A DNA stretch of 42,398 bases, taken from positions 1 through 42,398 of the forward strand of contig ONAK01000054.1 in NCBI GenBank assembly GCA_900315765.1. The letters run 5' to 3'. The translations under genes were made by a program, and so were the position numbers. Shown piece after piece: positions 8,310-17,056 of this stretch. The stretch is from an uncultured Prevotella sp. (lineage in GTDB: Bacteria > Bacteroidota > Bacteroidia > Bacteroidales > Bacteroidaceae). Under the pieces are notes generated by a model. It had not been told where the DNA came from. It saw only the letters and a program-made list of their open reading frames with translations, and did no database searches. Every line of letters starts with the position of its first letter. Positions within the stretch are counted from its first letter, which is position 1.

Positions 8310-9344
8310 TCATATTGCCTTTTTCAGCTTGCCAAGCAACCTTATTGTTGGAAAGAATATGAATAAAGGCATACATCCCAACAACCAAAATAATATATTC
8401 ACAAATTTCAAGTTTTCGAACTTAAAAATATCACATAATGATAGGGGATGATGAAGAATATTTTGATTTTCCTGATTCGAAATCTTTGGTTCAATACAAT
8501 GAGAATGTTTAATGATATAACATGAAATATAAAAACTACTAATTTCAAGAATTTTACATAGATAAGGTGTATAAGTTTCACTCTTCCATAATTTACATTT
8601 TCTTTTCAAATAATTGATAATAGATATATTATTCATAATTTCATCTTTATGTAGATGTTTACGGTTCTGATAATGTGAAAGAGAACCTGGTCGCCACATA
8701 TAATGATAGGTTATATTGGACAACAAAACCGCACGAGTAATCATTGTTACCAATTCTGTAGTATAAGCCATATCCTCCCAATACTGTGCATTTATGAACC
8801 TTATCCCTGTCTGTCTTAAAAATTCAAGATCAATCAAATTATTACATGCTGAAACATGAAAGACATTGATATGACTAAACGCATACAATGCTAGTTCTCC
8901 TTCACCTATCAATTGTAAATCTTCCTTTTGGAACATCTGCACAGAAGAGTTATTTACAAGATCAATAATTTCATAAGAAGCGTATGCTATCTGAGAATGA
9001 GTGCTCCTTATCGCATCTACAAGCAATTGTATTGTAACTGGTTCTATTGTATCATCAGAGTCCATGAAATATAAGTATCTGCCTTGAGCTTCATTAATTA
9101 TTCGATTACGACAATAACTCACACCACGATTTTTATCATTATGTAATACACGAATTGCACTTCCTCTTGGATGTATGAGTTGAAGGTTCGATATTATTTC
9201 TACAGAACCATCGTTTCCACAATCGTCAATTATCAAATACTCTATATCATGAAACGTCTGTGACAAAGCAGACAACAATGAATTCTCAATATAATCAACA
9301 GATTTAAAGACGGGAATACCTATTGTAACTTCAGTTTTCATCAA
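8310..9344 (-). CDS. Family 2 glycosyltransferase with hydrophobic C-terminus
   Basis: This is a 344-residue GT-A enzyme. VTIGIPVFKSVDYIENSLLSAL opens the fold, LIIDDCGNDGS (37-47) binds the nucleotide and DSDD (95-98) the metal. The C-terminus contains FVNILFWLLGCMPLFIFFPTI, a hydrophobic stretch likely to anchor or dock the enzyme at the inner membrane, close to its lipid-linked acceptor. Two adjacent ATGs (9344 and 9341) are possible starts; both overlap the end of the upstream GT4 gene (11-14 bases), which suggests coupling. It is the last gene of the glf-headed unit. Specificity is unknown. Confidence 0.86.
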   Translation of the reverse strand: MMKTEVTIGIPVFKSVDYIENSLLSALSQTFHDIEYLIIDDCGNDGSVEIISNLQLIHPRGSAIRVLHNDKNRGVSYCRNRIINEAQGRYLYFMDSDDTIEPVTIQLLVDAIRSTHSQIAYASYEIIDLVNNSSVQMFQKEDLQLIGEGELALYAFSHINVFHVSACNNLIDLEFLRQTGIRFINAQYWEDMAYTTELVTMITRAVLLSNITYHYMWRPGSLSHYQNRKHLHKDEIMNNISIINYLKRKCKLWKSETYTPYLCKILEISSFYISCYIIKHSHCIEPKISNQENQNILHHPLSLCDIFKFENLKFVNILFWLLGCMPLFIFFPTIRLLGKLKKAI

Positions 9345-10500
9345 CTACATCATCAAATAATTTCTTCCATTTTAAAGCGACGTCGTCAAGATTAAAACGA
9401 CATACATTTCTCCGAGCATTACTGCCCATTGTCTGAAGTTTTTCCGGAGACTTTATTAATCTCAGTATTGTCTCTGCAAATTTGACCACATTACCATTTT
9501 CAACCAACAAGCCATCCTCTCCATTTGAGATGATAGACCTTGGCCCCCAAAGGCAATCAAATGCGACAACAGGCAAGCCACACGCCATCGCCTCAACAAT
9601 TCCCATTCCAAAACCCTCAAAACGAGAGGTACATACAAAAAGAGAACTTTCTAAATACTCTTTTTGAACATCATGGATACTATCATACAATTTGCATCTT
9701 CTTTTATCCAAATTCTGTGACAAAACAATCTTTTCATAATATGATTTATTTCCATCACCATAAATTACCAATTCCCAATCAGTACTTCGTTTTTCCACCA
9801 ATGCCCACGCTCTAAGCAACAAGTCATATCCTTTTTCGTCAAAATAGCGTCCAATCGCTATAACTCTCTTGCGTCTTATCGCGAATTTAGTATCAGGATA
9901 AAAAGGAAGAGGATTGGGAATAACATCCACACGAGGTATTTCCTGCCAAGCTTGTCTATCATATTCAGTAAGAACAACAAAACGATCTAACTTCTTTATC
10001 TTTTTGACTAATCCGTACATCCAATATTTGGCAAAAATAGCTTTAAAAGGATTTGTCCTATTTGGTGTAAAGTTTCGATAATGAGCTCTATTTATATGAA
10101 TCTCGCCAATTTTCTTACTACCATCATGAATCTCTGTTAAAAAATTAATCTCACGACGAAGCAAACTTATTGTTATGTCTGGTTTTATGCGATTTAATTC
10201 TTCTACCAACCTCTTTTTAAATAGCCTTTCTTTTGGTATATATAGGAAAAGACGCTTTATAAATGAATGATGCCACATCTCCTCAAAATGTATTCCAAAA
10301 TTAACTACATTCACTTTGGGAGATAAAGGAAAGAAATTAAGTTTATCTTCACCATCTGTTGTTACAATTGTAATTTCATACCCATAAACTTCGGCAAAAT
10401 AATTCGCCTTAAGCGTTAAAACACGTTCTACACCTCCCGCCATATACAATGATGGCGTACAATAAACGATTTTGTACTTTCTATTTAAAAGATTACCCAT
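9331..10500 (-). CDS. Family 4 glycosyltransferase, tandem paralogue of 10503-11675
   Basis: This is a 389-residue retaining GT-B enzyme. The N-terminal part reads KYKIVYCTPSLYMAGGVERV and continues LTLKANYFAEVYGYEITIV. The C-terminal donor domain carries SRFEGFGMGIVEAMACGLPVV with the E-x7-E glutamates intact (EGFGMGIVE). Only two bases separate it from the stop of its neighbour at 10503, and the two proteins share long stretches such as INFL..I.DGSKKIGE and YRNF, so they arose by tandem duplication. It overlaps the following family 2 gene. The AGGVERVL opening is shared with GT4 enzymes of exopolysaccharide loci. The donor and acceptor are unknown. Confidence 0.87.
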   Translation of the reverse strand: MGNLLNRKYKIVYCTPSLYMAGGVERVLTLKANYFAEVYGYEITIVTTDGEDKLNFFPLSPKVNVVNFGIHFEEMWHHSFIKRLFLYIPKERLFKKRLVEELNRIKPDITISLLRREINFLTEIHDGSKKIGEIHINRAHYRNFTPNRTNPFKAIFAKYWMYGLVKKIKKLDRFVVLTEYDRQAWQEIPRVDVIPNPLPFYPDTKFAIRRKRVIAIGRYFDEKGYDLLLRAWALVEKRSTDWELVIYGDGNKSYYEKIVLSQNLDKRRCKLYDSIHDVQKEYLESSLFVCTSRFEGFGMGIVEAMACGLPVVAFDCLWGPRSIISNGEDGLLVENGNVVKFAETILRLIKSPEKLQTMGSNARRNVCRFNLDDVALKWKKLFDDVVDEN

Positions 10501-10502
10501 CG

Positions 10503-11675
10503 TTAATACAGATTTTCAAAAAGTTGCTTCCATCTACTTGCCAAGACTTCTAATTTGAAATCCAAAGATCTTACATTTGCATTTTTACCTATTTCTTTTC
10601 TCAATTCAGGATTGTTTATCAAATCAACAATCCTTTCTGCCAATAACTCAACATTTCCTTCTGGTACTAAAACCCCATCCACCCCACTTGAAATAACATC
10701 CTTAAATCCACATGGACATGCAAATGAGACAACTGGCAAACCAAAAGACATGGCTTCCAGCAAAGACATACTAAGTCCTTCAAAACGAGAACTAATAACA
10801 AACAATGAGCTATCCAAATACTTTTCCTGAATATTTGAAACGCTTCCTTTTAAATGACAGTTATTCAAATGTAGATCTGCAACCATTTCTTCATATAGTT
10901 TACGTTCTCCTTGACCATAAATAAACAGCTCCCATTCCGGACATCTTTTTTCAACGATTGCCCATGCAGCCAACAACATATCATAACCCTTTTGATAAGC
11001 ATAACGACCAACTGCCAATACGTGTTTACTGTCTAAATTACTTACATGGTCAGTATCAAAAGTAATAGGATTGGGTATAGAAATAACATTATCAAGTTCT
11101 GGCCAATTTTTCCGATCCTCTTCTGTTAAAACCACAAAACGATCCAAGCATTTAAGATGTCTGATTAAAGATCGCATCCAAAACCAGGAAAAAATTTTTT
11201 TTATTACATTTGTATCATTAAGTTCAAAATTACGATAATTCAACCTATTCACATGTAATTCCCCGATTTTTTTGCTCCCATCATTTATAGACGAAAGAAA
11301 GTTTATTTCACGCCGCAAAAGACTATCTGTTATATCTGGTCGAATCCGCATTAATTCTGCAGTTAATTTTTTCTTATAAATTCGCTGTTTTCTTAGATAC
11401 AGAAATATTTTCTTTACAAACGAGCATGTCCACAATTCCTCAAAATTAATATCCAAATTTATCAACTTAACCTTATCAGAAAGAGGATATGCAATAGGTT
11501 TATGTTTACCTTCTGTTAATACAATTGTAATATCATATCCATAATTCTCTGCAAAATAATTAGCCTTTAAAGTCAGCACACGTTCTACCCCCCCAGCCAT
11601 ATATAGGCCAGGAGTGCAGTATACAATTTTAAATTTTCTATTTGAACACATAAATTCTTTCAATTTAGATTTCAT
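10503..11675 (-). CDS. Family 4 glycosyltransferase, tandem paralogue of 9331-10500
   Basis: This 390-residue protein has the same domain order as its neighbour: KFKIVYCTPGLYMAGGVERV at the N-terminus and SRFEGLSMSLLEAMSFGLPVV in the donor domain, with the E-x7-E pair present. Divergence is clear in the donor-site lip (CPCGFKDVISSG against CLWGPRSIISNG), so the two copies may use different sugars. The start overlaps the stop of the upstream gene (11665-12804) by 11 bases, and two bases separate its stop from the next start, which makes co-transcription very likely. Base composition is AT-rich like the rest of the locus. Confidence 0.87.
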   Translation of the reverse strand: MKSKLKEFMCSNRKFKIVYCTPGLYMAGGVERVLTLKANYFAENYGYDITIVLTEGKHKPIAYPLSDKVKLINLDINFEELWTCSFVKKIFLYLRKQRIYKKKLTAELMRIRPDITDSLLRREINFLSSINDGSKKIGELHVNRLNYRNFELNDTNVIKKIFSWFWMRSLIRHLKCLDRFVVLTEEDRKNWPELDNVISIPNPITFDTDHVSNLDSKHVLAVGRYAYQKGYDMLLAAWAIVEKRCPEWELFIYGQGERKLYEEMVADLHLNNCHLKGSVSNIQEKYLDSSLFVISSRFEGLSMSLLEAMSFGLPVVSFACPCGFKDVISSGVDGVLVPEGNVELLAERIVDLINNPELRKEIGKNANVRSLDFKLEVLASRWKQLFENLY

Positions 11676-12804
11676 CTATTACCTTATTCATCTGCTTTTT
11701 CCAGGATAAATTCCCAATAGTTTTCCGAATATATCTTGGTTCAAACTGATGGTTGTTAATAAAATCTATAATACGAGTTATATCAATAGAAGACTCATCT
11801 GGTATCGCTTTTAAAACATATGGTTTTCCGTCAAAATCGTCATCTTGTTCACTATATATAAATGGCATACCCCGAGCAGCATATTCTCGATTTTTTAAAG
11901 TTTTAATAGCAGTAATACCACTACGATGACGAGCTAAGCTACCTATAGCAAAACAGCACTGATTAAACACACAGTCAAGTTCCTCACCAAATAACTGACC
12001 ATGAAAGATTACCTTATCTCGAATATTGTATTTGTCCATTAACTCAGAAAAACCAAGAGCATGTACTGAGTCAAACATTTCGCTTTTCCAGACCCCACCT
12101 ACAACATGAAAATATACAAGACGAGGATCTTTTATATTTTTGTAATACTCACCTAAACCAGCAATCAATCGATCAAAACCATGCCAGTAATGTACCTCTG
12201 CAACTCCAATCAAATGAATAGAATTATCTTCAGGTGCCTTATAGTTATGCAGCGGTATGCTATCCATATCAACTCCATTACTTATCCGGATAGTCCGTTG
12301 TCCAAAAATGGTCGTAGCATCAGAAAAAGTGACGATAGCATTCATCTGATCAGCCAAATGATTACGAAATATCTGATCGATTATCAATCCCATCCGTGTA
12401 ACAAATGGAAAGCCAACAAACTCCTGATCATAAGGATACGTAGGAATCTCAGTAACGGATTTTATACCTAGTTTATTTAATCGTTTAAAAAGTTTGATTA
12501 ACCAAGGATTTGCATTTTGAAAACAACGAGCATAGACAAAATCTATTTTTTTCATCTTACAATAATCGAAAATACAATCATAATCTACCCTCTGAAGGAG
12601 TCCCGCTATCCGGCCTTTACCATAATTCCTAATAACATTACCATCAACAAATCTACAACGATTACCATCAGAATCAAAATCATAATAACAGAGATGAACT
12701 TCGAAACCATTCTCACGAAGTCCTTTCACCTGATAATGAATCTTTTTGCTGATGCCGCAAGCATCAGAAAAGCCATGATATACAAGAAAAAGAATCTTCA
12801 TCAT
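11665..12804 (-). CDS. GT4-like glycosyltransferase, paralogue of 7075-8205
   Basis: This 379-residue protein opens MMKILFLVYHGFSDACGISKK and shares with the gene at 7075 the blocks FGQRTIRISNGVDMDSIPLH, IHLIGVAEVHYWHGFDRLI and KNREYAARGMPFIYSEQDDDFD. Two ATG codons begin the frame (12804 and 12801). It lies two bases after the glf stop and overlaps the next GT4 by 11 bases. Being the first transferase after UDP-galactopyranose mutase makes it a reasonable candidate for a galactofuranosyltransferase, but the sequence itself does not show this. Most Galf transferases known are GT2 or GT4 members with little shared signature. Confidence 0.84.
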   Translation of the reverse strand: MMKILFLVYHGFSDACGISKKIHYQVKGLRENGFEVHLCYYDFDSDGNRCRFVDGNVIRNYGKGRIAGLLQRVDYDCIFDYCKMKKIDFVYARCFQNANPWLIKLFKRLNKLGIKSVTEIPTYPYDQEFVGFPFVTRMGLIIDQIFRNHLADQMNAIVTFSDATTIFGQRTIRISNGVDMDSIPLHNYKAPEDNSIHLIGVAEVHYWHGFDRLIAGLGEYYKNIKDPRLVYFHVVGGVWKSEMFDSVHALGFSELMDKYNIRDKVIFHGQLFGEELDCVFNQCCFAIGSLARHRSGITAIKTLKNREYAARGMPFIYSEQDDDFDGKPYVLKAIPDESSIDITRIIDFINNHQFEPRYIRKTIGNLSWKKQMNKVIDEI

Positions 12805-12806
12805 AA

Positions 12807-13940
12807 TCAGTATCCGAATAATCCCATCACTTTTTCCATAATTGGAGCCATATCGTAATACTTGTATTCGGCCAAATGACCACCAAGGATTAGATTCGGG
12901 TTTTGTTCAGCCAGCTCTTTATATCGTTGATAGAGCGACATATTCTTTTCATCATTTACACTATAATATGGTTCCATACCATCTTTCCATTCTGTAGAGT
13001 ATTCTCTAGAAATGACAGTTTTGGGGCATTTATAAACATCATCACCAAACATTTCAAAGTGTTTGTGCTCGATGATACGGGTATAAGGAACCTCTGCATC
13101 AGTAAAGTTCATAACAGCATTTCCCTGATAGTTAGGCATGTCGAGGATTTCTTCTTCGAAACGAACGGTACGATATTCAAGTTTACCATAGCAATAATCG
13201 AAGTACTCGTCAAGTTTACCAGTATAAAGTACTTTTTCGGCAATCTGTTCCCAATGCTGACGATTATCGAAGAAATCTGTATTTAGTTTTACCTCAACCC
13301 CATCTAACAGGCCGTCTATCAATTTATTGTAGCCACCGATAGGGATGCCTTGGAAACGATCATTGAAATAATTATTGTCGTGAACAAAGCGGACAGGTAA
13401 TCGTTTGATAATAAACGCTGGGAGTTCACAGCACTTTCGTCCCCATTGTTTCTCGGTATAACCTTTAATCAAAAACTCATAGATATCCTTACCAATCAGT
13501 AACTGTGCCTGTTCTTCAAGATTACGAGGTTCGGTAGCTCCATCGGCTTTCATTTTCTCCAGCGCTTCCTGGCGCTGTTCCTCTATCTTTGCCTGAGCCT
13601 CTGCGGGTGTAAGCACACCCCACATCTGATAGAAGGTATTCATATTGAAAGGCAAGTTATACTGTTTTCCTTTATAGTTGGCTATTGGAGAATTAGTATA
13701 GCGATTGAATTCAACTATCGAATTAGCGAAATCCCAAACTTTTTTATTTGAAGTATGGAATATATGGGCTCCATATTTATGCACATTTATACCCTCGATA
13801 TTCTCGCAATAGATATTACCCCCAAGATGATTGCGCTTATCGATAACCACACACCGTTTGCCTTGACGATGAGCCATGCAAGCAAAGGTTGCTCCATAAA
13901 TGCCAGCTCCTACTATAAGATAATCGTATTCTTTTGCCAT
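12807..13940 (-). CDS. glf: UDP-galactopyranose mutase
   Basis: Glf converts UDP-galactopyranose to UDP-galactofuranose, the donor for Galf residues in bacterial surface glycans; it is a cytoplasmic FAD enzyme. The 377-residue length is typical. The N-terminal FAD-binding motif is VGAGIYGATFA (about 10-20), followed by RNHLGGNIY and HKYGAHIFHTSNKKVW, a hallmark of the family. Further conserved blocks include YTEKQWG, RLPVRFVHDNNYFNDRFQGIPIGGY (the arginine and tyrosines line the substrate pocket) and VPYTRIIEHKHFE. It heads the reverse-strand unit ending at 8310 and has a good promoter overlapping that of the divergent gene at 14036. Its presence predicts galactofuranose in the polysaccharide. 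Confidence 0.96.
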   Translation of the reverse strand: MAKEYDYLIVGAGIYGATFACMAHRQGKRCVVIDKRNHLGGNIYCENIEGINVHKYGAHIFHTSNKKVWDFANSIVEFNRYTNSPIANYKGKQYNLPFNMNTFYQMWGVLTPAEAQAKIEEQRQEALEKMKADGATEPRNLEEQAQLLIGKDIYEFLIKGYTEKQWGRKCCELPAFIIKRLPVRFVHDNNYFNDRFQGIPIGGYNKLIDGLLDGVEVKLNTDFFDNRQHWEQIAEKVLYTGKLDEYFDYCYGKLEYRTVRFEEEILDMPNYQGNAVMNFTDAEVPYTRIIEHKHFEMFGDDVYKCPKTVISREYSTEWKDGMEPYYSVNDEKNMSLYQRYKELAEQNPNLILGGHLAEYKYYDMAPIMEKVMGLFGY

Positions 13941-13959
13941 TCGATTAATGATTTTGCTG

Positions 13960-13991
13960 CAAATATAGGATAAAATTTGGAATAATCCAAA
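13960..13991 (-). promoter_or_regulatory. Promoter for glf
   Basis: On the reverse strand TTTG (13988-13991) is 20 bases from TATATTTG (13960-13967). The spacing is optimal. It interlocks with the forward promoter at 13976-14007, so the two polymerases would compete for the same DNA. Confidence 0.65.
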
Positions 13992-14007
13992 ATTATTTGT
14001 ACTTTTG
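13976..14007 (+). promoter_or_regulatory. Promoter for the glycosyltransferase at 14036
   Basis: TTTG (13976-13979) and TACTTTTG (14000-14007) are 20 bases apart. A 45-base copy of this region (13970-14014) occurs at 15232-15276 with about 40 identical positions, also in front of a paralogous gene. Confidence 0.65.
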
Positions 14008-14035
14008 TCAGCGTAATAATACTTTTTATAGTTTT

Positions 14036-15208
14036 ATGAAGAGAATTTGCTTTGTTGTTGATAGCATTTTCAGTATTGGAGGTGTGCAAAGGGTTACTGC
14101 AGTCATTGCCAAGGATTTGGCAAAAGACTATGATGTAAGTATTGTGACATTCGACAAATCAGAGCTACAAGACACGACTCTTTACAATCTTAAAGAGGCG
14201 AGTATAACCTATAGGTTTGTATCATATCCAAGGATAAGTAAAATTAATAACTATATATGCAAAGCATATAGTTGGTGGTATTTGAAGATACAGCCACAAG
14301 CAAAATGGTGCTCTGACCTATATGCGCATAGTTCTTTTCCATCAGAGTTGCAGAATACTTTATTGGCAGAATTGAAACAAGGGCAGTATGATGTAATTAT
14401 CGGCGTACATGCACCATTGGCTGCTAGACTGGCAACTCTGAAGAAACATCTTCCAGAAACTAAATGTATTGGCTGGCTGCATAACTCATACGAAGCACTA
14501 TTTGGAGAAAAATCACATTACTATATAGGAGTAAAAAGACGCAGGCATTACATTTACCAATTCAGGAAACTGGACAATGTTGTAGTGCTCTGTAAAGATG
14601 ATGCCAAGCGCTTTACGACTTTCGATGACAAGTTTGTACCTTCCGTGATATACAACCCTTTGACTCTAAAACAAGGTAAGTCATCAAATGGTACGAGCAA
14701 GAGATTCCTAACCATCGGACGATTTACGCCTTTGCATAAAGGAATTGATCTGCTGATAGAAGCATGTCACCTGTTCTCACAGAGAAATCAGGAATGGTGT
14801 CTTGATATTGTTGGCGAAGGGAAGGAAGAGAACACTTTCAGAAATCTTATTGCACGATATCACTTAGAAGACAGAATAACAATCCATCCTTTTACAAATA
14901 ACATACAAGAGTATTATTCAAATGCTCAGATATATGTATTAAGTTCGAGATGGGAAGGAATGCCACTGGTTTTAGTTGAAGCGATGGCTCATGGACTACC
15001 GATTGTGACATCGGACTTACCTGTAAGCAAGGAAATTATGGGCGATTTTGGTATGTATTTCGAGAATGGTAATATCGAAGATTTGGCCCAGAAGTTGGAA
15101 GAGGCGACTCATATAGACTGGCAGGCAAAATCGAAAGAAGCATTGTCCATTGCACAACGATTTGATATTAAAAACATCATTAAACAATGGAAAGAACTGA
15201 TAGAATAG
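14036..15208 (+). CDS. Family 4 glycosyltransferase, tandem paralogue of 15298-16491
   Basis: This GT-B enzyme has 390 residues from the ATG at 14036 (MKRICFVVDSIFSIGGVQRV). An earlier in-frame codon at 13997 lies inside the promoter's -7 box and is rejected. The donor domain begins near KRFLTIGRFTPLHKGIDLLI and contains SSRWEGMPLVLVEAMAHGLP with an intact E-x7-E. The gene is divergent from glf and followed 89 bases later by a paralogue with a copied promoter. It probably adds a sugar in the same polysaccharide. Openings of the form GGVQRV resemble GalNAc-, glucosyl- and galactosyl-transferases, so specificity is undecided. Confidence 0.87.
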   Translation: MKRICFVVDSIFSIGGVQRVTAVIAKDLAKDYDVSIVTFDKSELQDTTLYNLKEASITYRFVSYPRISKINNYICKAYSWWYLKIQPQAKWCSDLYAHSSFPSELQNTLLAELKQGQYDVIIGVHAPLAARLATLKKHLPETKCIGWLHNSYEALFGEKSHYYIGVKRRRHYIYQFRKLDNVVVLCKDDAKRFTTFDDKFVPSVIYNPLTLKQGKSSNGTSKRFLTIGRFTPLHKGIDLLIEACHLFSQRNQEWCLDIVGEGKEENTFRNLIARYHLEDRITIHPFTNNIQEYYSNAQIYVLSSRWEGMPLVLVEAMAHGLPIVTSDLPVSKEIMGDFGMYFENGNIEDLAQKLEEATHIDWQAKSKEALSIAQRFDIKNIIKQWKELIE

Positions 15209-15237
15209 TATCATTTTTTGAGAAATAAAGTATAAAA

Positions 15238-15269
15238 TTTGGGAAAATCCAAATTATTTTGTACTTTTG
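15238..15269 (+). promoter_or_regulatory. Duplicated promoter for the glycosyltransferase at 15298
   Basis: TTTG (15238-15241) and TACTTTTG (15262-15269) with a 20-base spacer. Here the flanking inverted repeat AATTTGG / CCAAATT (six-base gap) is perfect. The reverse-strand -7 box present in the other copy has decayed (TAAAGTATA instead of CAAATATA on the forward strand). Confidence 0.65.
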
Positions 15270-15297
15270 TCAGCGTTAATTGGCTAATTATGAACGT

Positions 15298-16491
15298 ATG
15301 AAGAAGATATGCTTTATTGCAGACAGCATTTTCAAGTCGGCAGGCATGCAAAGAGTGACTGCCGTGATAGCTGAGGAACTGACTAAATATTATGATGTGA
15401 CTATCGTAACATTTGAGGATCCTCAGCAGAAAGACCTTAAGATGTATGATTTGGAGAAATATCCAATTAATATAGTATTCACTCATTTCCCTGAGACAGG
15501 AAAGTGGAAGAGCTTACTATATAACATCTATAGCTATCTGTATAAAAACATACTGCCAAAAACAGCATTGACTTCAGATTTATATGCGCACAGTTCATTC
15601 CCAAAACAAAGGCGCGAGGCTGTAGTAAAAGTTCTGAAAGAAGGCCAATATGACACAATAATTGCAGTAAACTCGTATCTATCGATGCGACTGGCCACAA
15701 TAAAGAAGGATCTGGGTGGTGTAAAAGCAATCGGTTGGATATATAATTCTTTTAATGCTTTTCTAAGAGAAGGTTCGCCATATCTGGGTACTGAACTGAA
15801 ATACCATTATGGCAGGCAGCTACAGAAACTGGACGAAACAGTGCTGCTGTATCTGCAGGATTCGGAGATGTACTACCATGCATATGGTTTCTCGCCATTT
15901 GTGATACCGAACCCGCTTACCATAAAGCCAGGACTGCCTGCAAGCGCAAAGAACAAACGATTCCTGGCAGTGGGAAGACTGACACCAAAACATAAGGGAT
16001 TTGACCTGCTGATAAAGGCATTTGACAAGTTTGCACAGACCAACCAGGACTGGTATCTGGACATTGTTGGTGACGGCCCTGAGAAGGAGATGCTGAACAA
16101 GATGATTGAGAACCGATACCTGACAAGAAGAGTCAAGATACATCCATATACAGAAAACATACAAATGTACTATTCACAAGCCAGCGTATATGTTTCAAGT
16201 TCGAGATGGAAAGACTTCGGGCTGGTATTGGTACAGGCCATGGCTCATGGTCTGCCGGTCATATCATCAGACCTGCCATCGAGCAAGGAGATTCTGGGCG
16301 ATTTCGGCATGTACTTCAAAAATGGTGATGTGGATGAATTGGCTAAACGATTGGAGGACGCAACTTACATGGAGTGGCAGAAAAAATCGGACGAGGCCAT
16401 CATGCTGGCACAGCGTTTCGACGTGAAGGTGATAGCAGAGCAATGGAAGACATTGATTGAAAGCGATGGACAACGAAAGCGTAAGGGCTAA
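15298..16491 (+). CDS. Family 4 glycosyltransferase-like protein with altered E-x7-E motif
   Basis: This is a 397-residue protein from the ATG at 15298 ([20 protein letters not shown]); a TTG at 15280 falls at the expected transcription start and is not used. It shares the entire layout with the gene at 14036, including DLYAHSSFP and [20 protein letters not shown]. The striking difference is in the donor site: the paralogue has RWEGMPLVLVEAMA, while this protein has [14 protein letters not shown], so both glutamates of the GT4 signature are replaced (Lys and Gln). The second glutamate normally binds the donor ribose. The enzyme may use a different donor, work weakly or be inactive. The 3' end overlaps the next gene by 26 bases. 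Confidence 0.83.
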   Translation: MKKICFIADSIFKSAGMQRVTAVIAEELTKYYDVTIVTFEDPQQKDLKMYDLEKYPINIVFTHFPETGKWKSLLYNIYSYLYKNILPKTALTSDLYAHSSFPKQRREAVVKVLKEGQYDTIIAVNSYLSMRLATIKKDLGGVKAIGWIYNSFNAFLREGSPYLGTELKYHYGRQLQKLDETVLLYLQDSEMYYHAYGFSPFVIPNPLTIKPGLPASAKNKRFLAVGRLTPKHKGFDLLIKAFDKFAQTNQDWYLDIVGDGPEKEMLNKMIENRYLTRRVKIHPYTENIQMYYSQASVYVSSSRWKDFGLVLVQAMAHGLPVISSDLPSSKEILGDFGMYFKNGDVDELAKRLEDATYMEWQKKSDEAIMLAQRFDVKVIAEQWKTLIESDGQRKRKG

Positions 16492-17056
16492 GTTAAAAAA
16501 CAACCCGAAACTGAAGAAATTCATTGACTGGGTGATTATGAACCAGGTGGAGACAAGACCACGATGGTTCATAAGAATGTTGGCTCCGCTTTATCAGCAC
16601 AGAGGAAAGCACTCTGTGATACACCGCTCTGCAAGAATGGATACTCCACCCTATCGTGTGTTCAGTCTTGGTGATTACTCGGTGATAGAATCATTTGCCT
16701 GCATCAACAATGCCGTAGGTGATGTGATTATAGGCGACCACACCAGAGTTGGGCTGCATAATACCATTATCGGTCCCGTGGATATAGGCAGCCACGTAAA
16801 CCTGGCACAAGGAATTACCGTTACAGCACTTAACCACAACTTTAGCGATGCCAACAAACCGATAGACGAACAAGGAGTGAGCACAAACCCAGTCACAATA
16901 GAGGATGATGTATGGATTGGTGCTAACGCCGTGATTCTGCCCGGAGTGACGATTGGTGAGCACTGTGTGGTAGCAGCGGGTGCCGTAGTAACAAAGGATG
17001 TACCACCCCACTCGCTTGTAGCAGGTGTTCCGGCAAAAGTGATTAAGAAGATATGA
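16466..17056 (+). CDS. Left-handed beta-helix (hexapeptide) O-acyltransferase
   Basis: This 196-residue enzyme of the maltose/galactoside acetyltransferase-like group transfers an acetyl group from acetyl-CoA to a sugar hydroxyl. Imperfect hexapeptide repeats run from about residue 75 to 185 ([57 protein letters not shown]). The likely catalytic histidine is in TALNHNFSD, and the C-terminus has [10 protein letters not shown] typical of the family. The ATG at 16466 is preferred over a TTG at 16457. The gene overlaps the end of the previous transferase and its stop overlaps the start of the next by four bases, so all three are probably coupled. The likely target is a sugar of the locus's polysaccharide. 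Confidence 0.88.
   Translation: MDNESVRAKLKNNPKLKKFIDWVIMNQVETRPRWFIRMLAPLYQHRGKHSVIHRSARMDTPPYRVFSLGDYSVIESFACINNAVGDVIIGDHTRVGLHNTIIGPVDIGSHVNLAQGITVTALNHNFSDANKPIDEQGVSTNPVTIEDDVWIGANAVILPGVTIGEHCVVAAGAVVTKDVPPHSLVAGVPAKVIKKI

Noticed and set aside
13997-14035. Earlier start codon for the transferase at 14036
   Set aside because: It would place the start inside the -7 box; the ATG at 14036 aligns with the paralogue's start.
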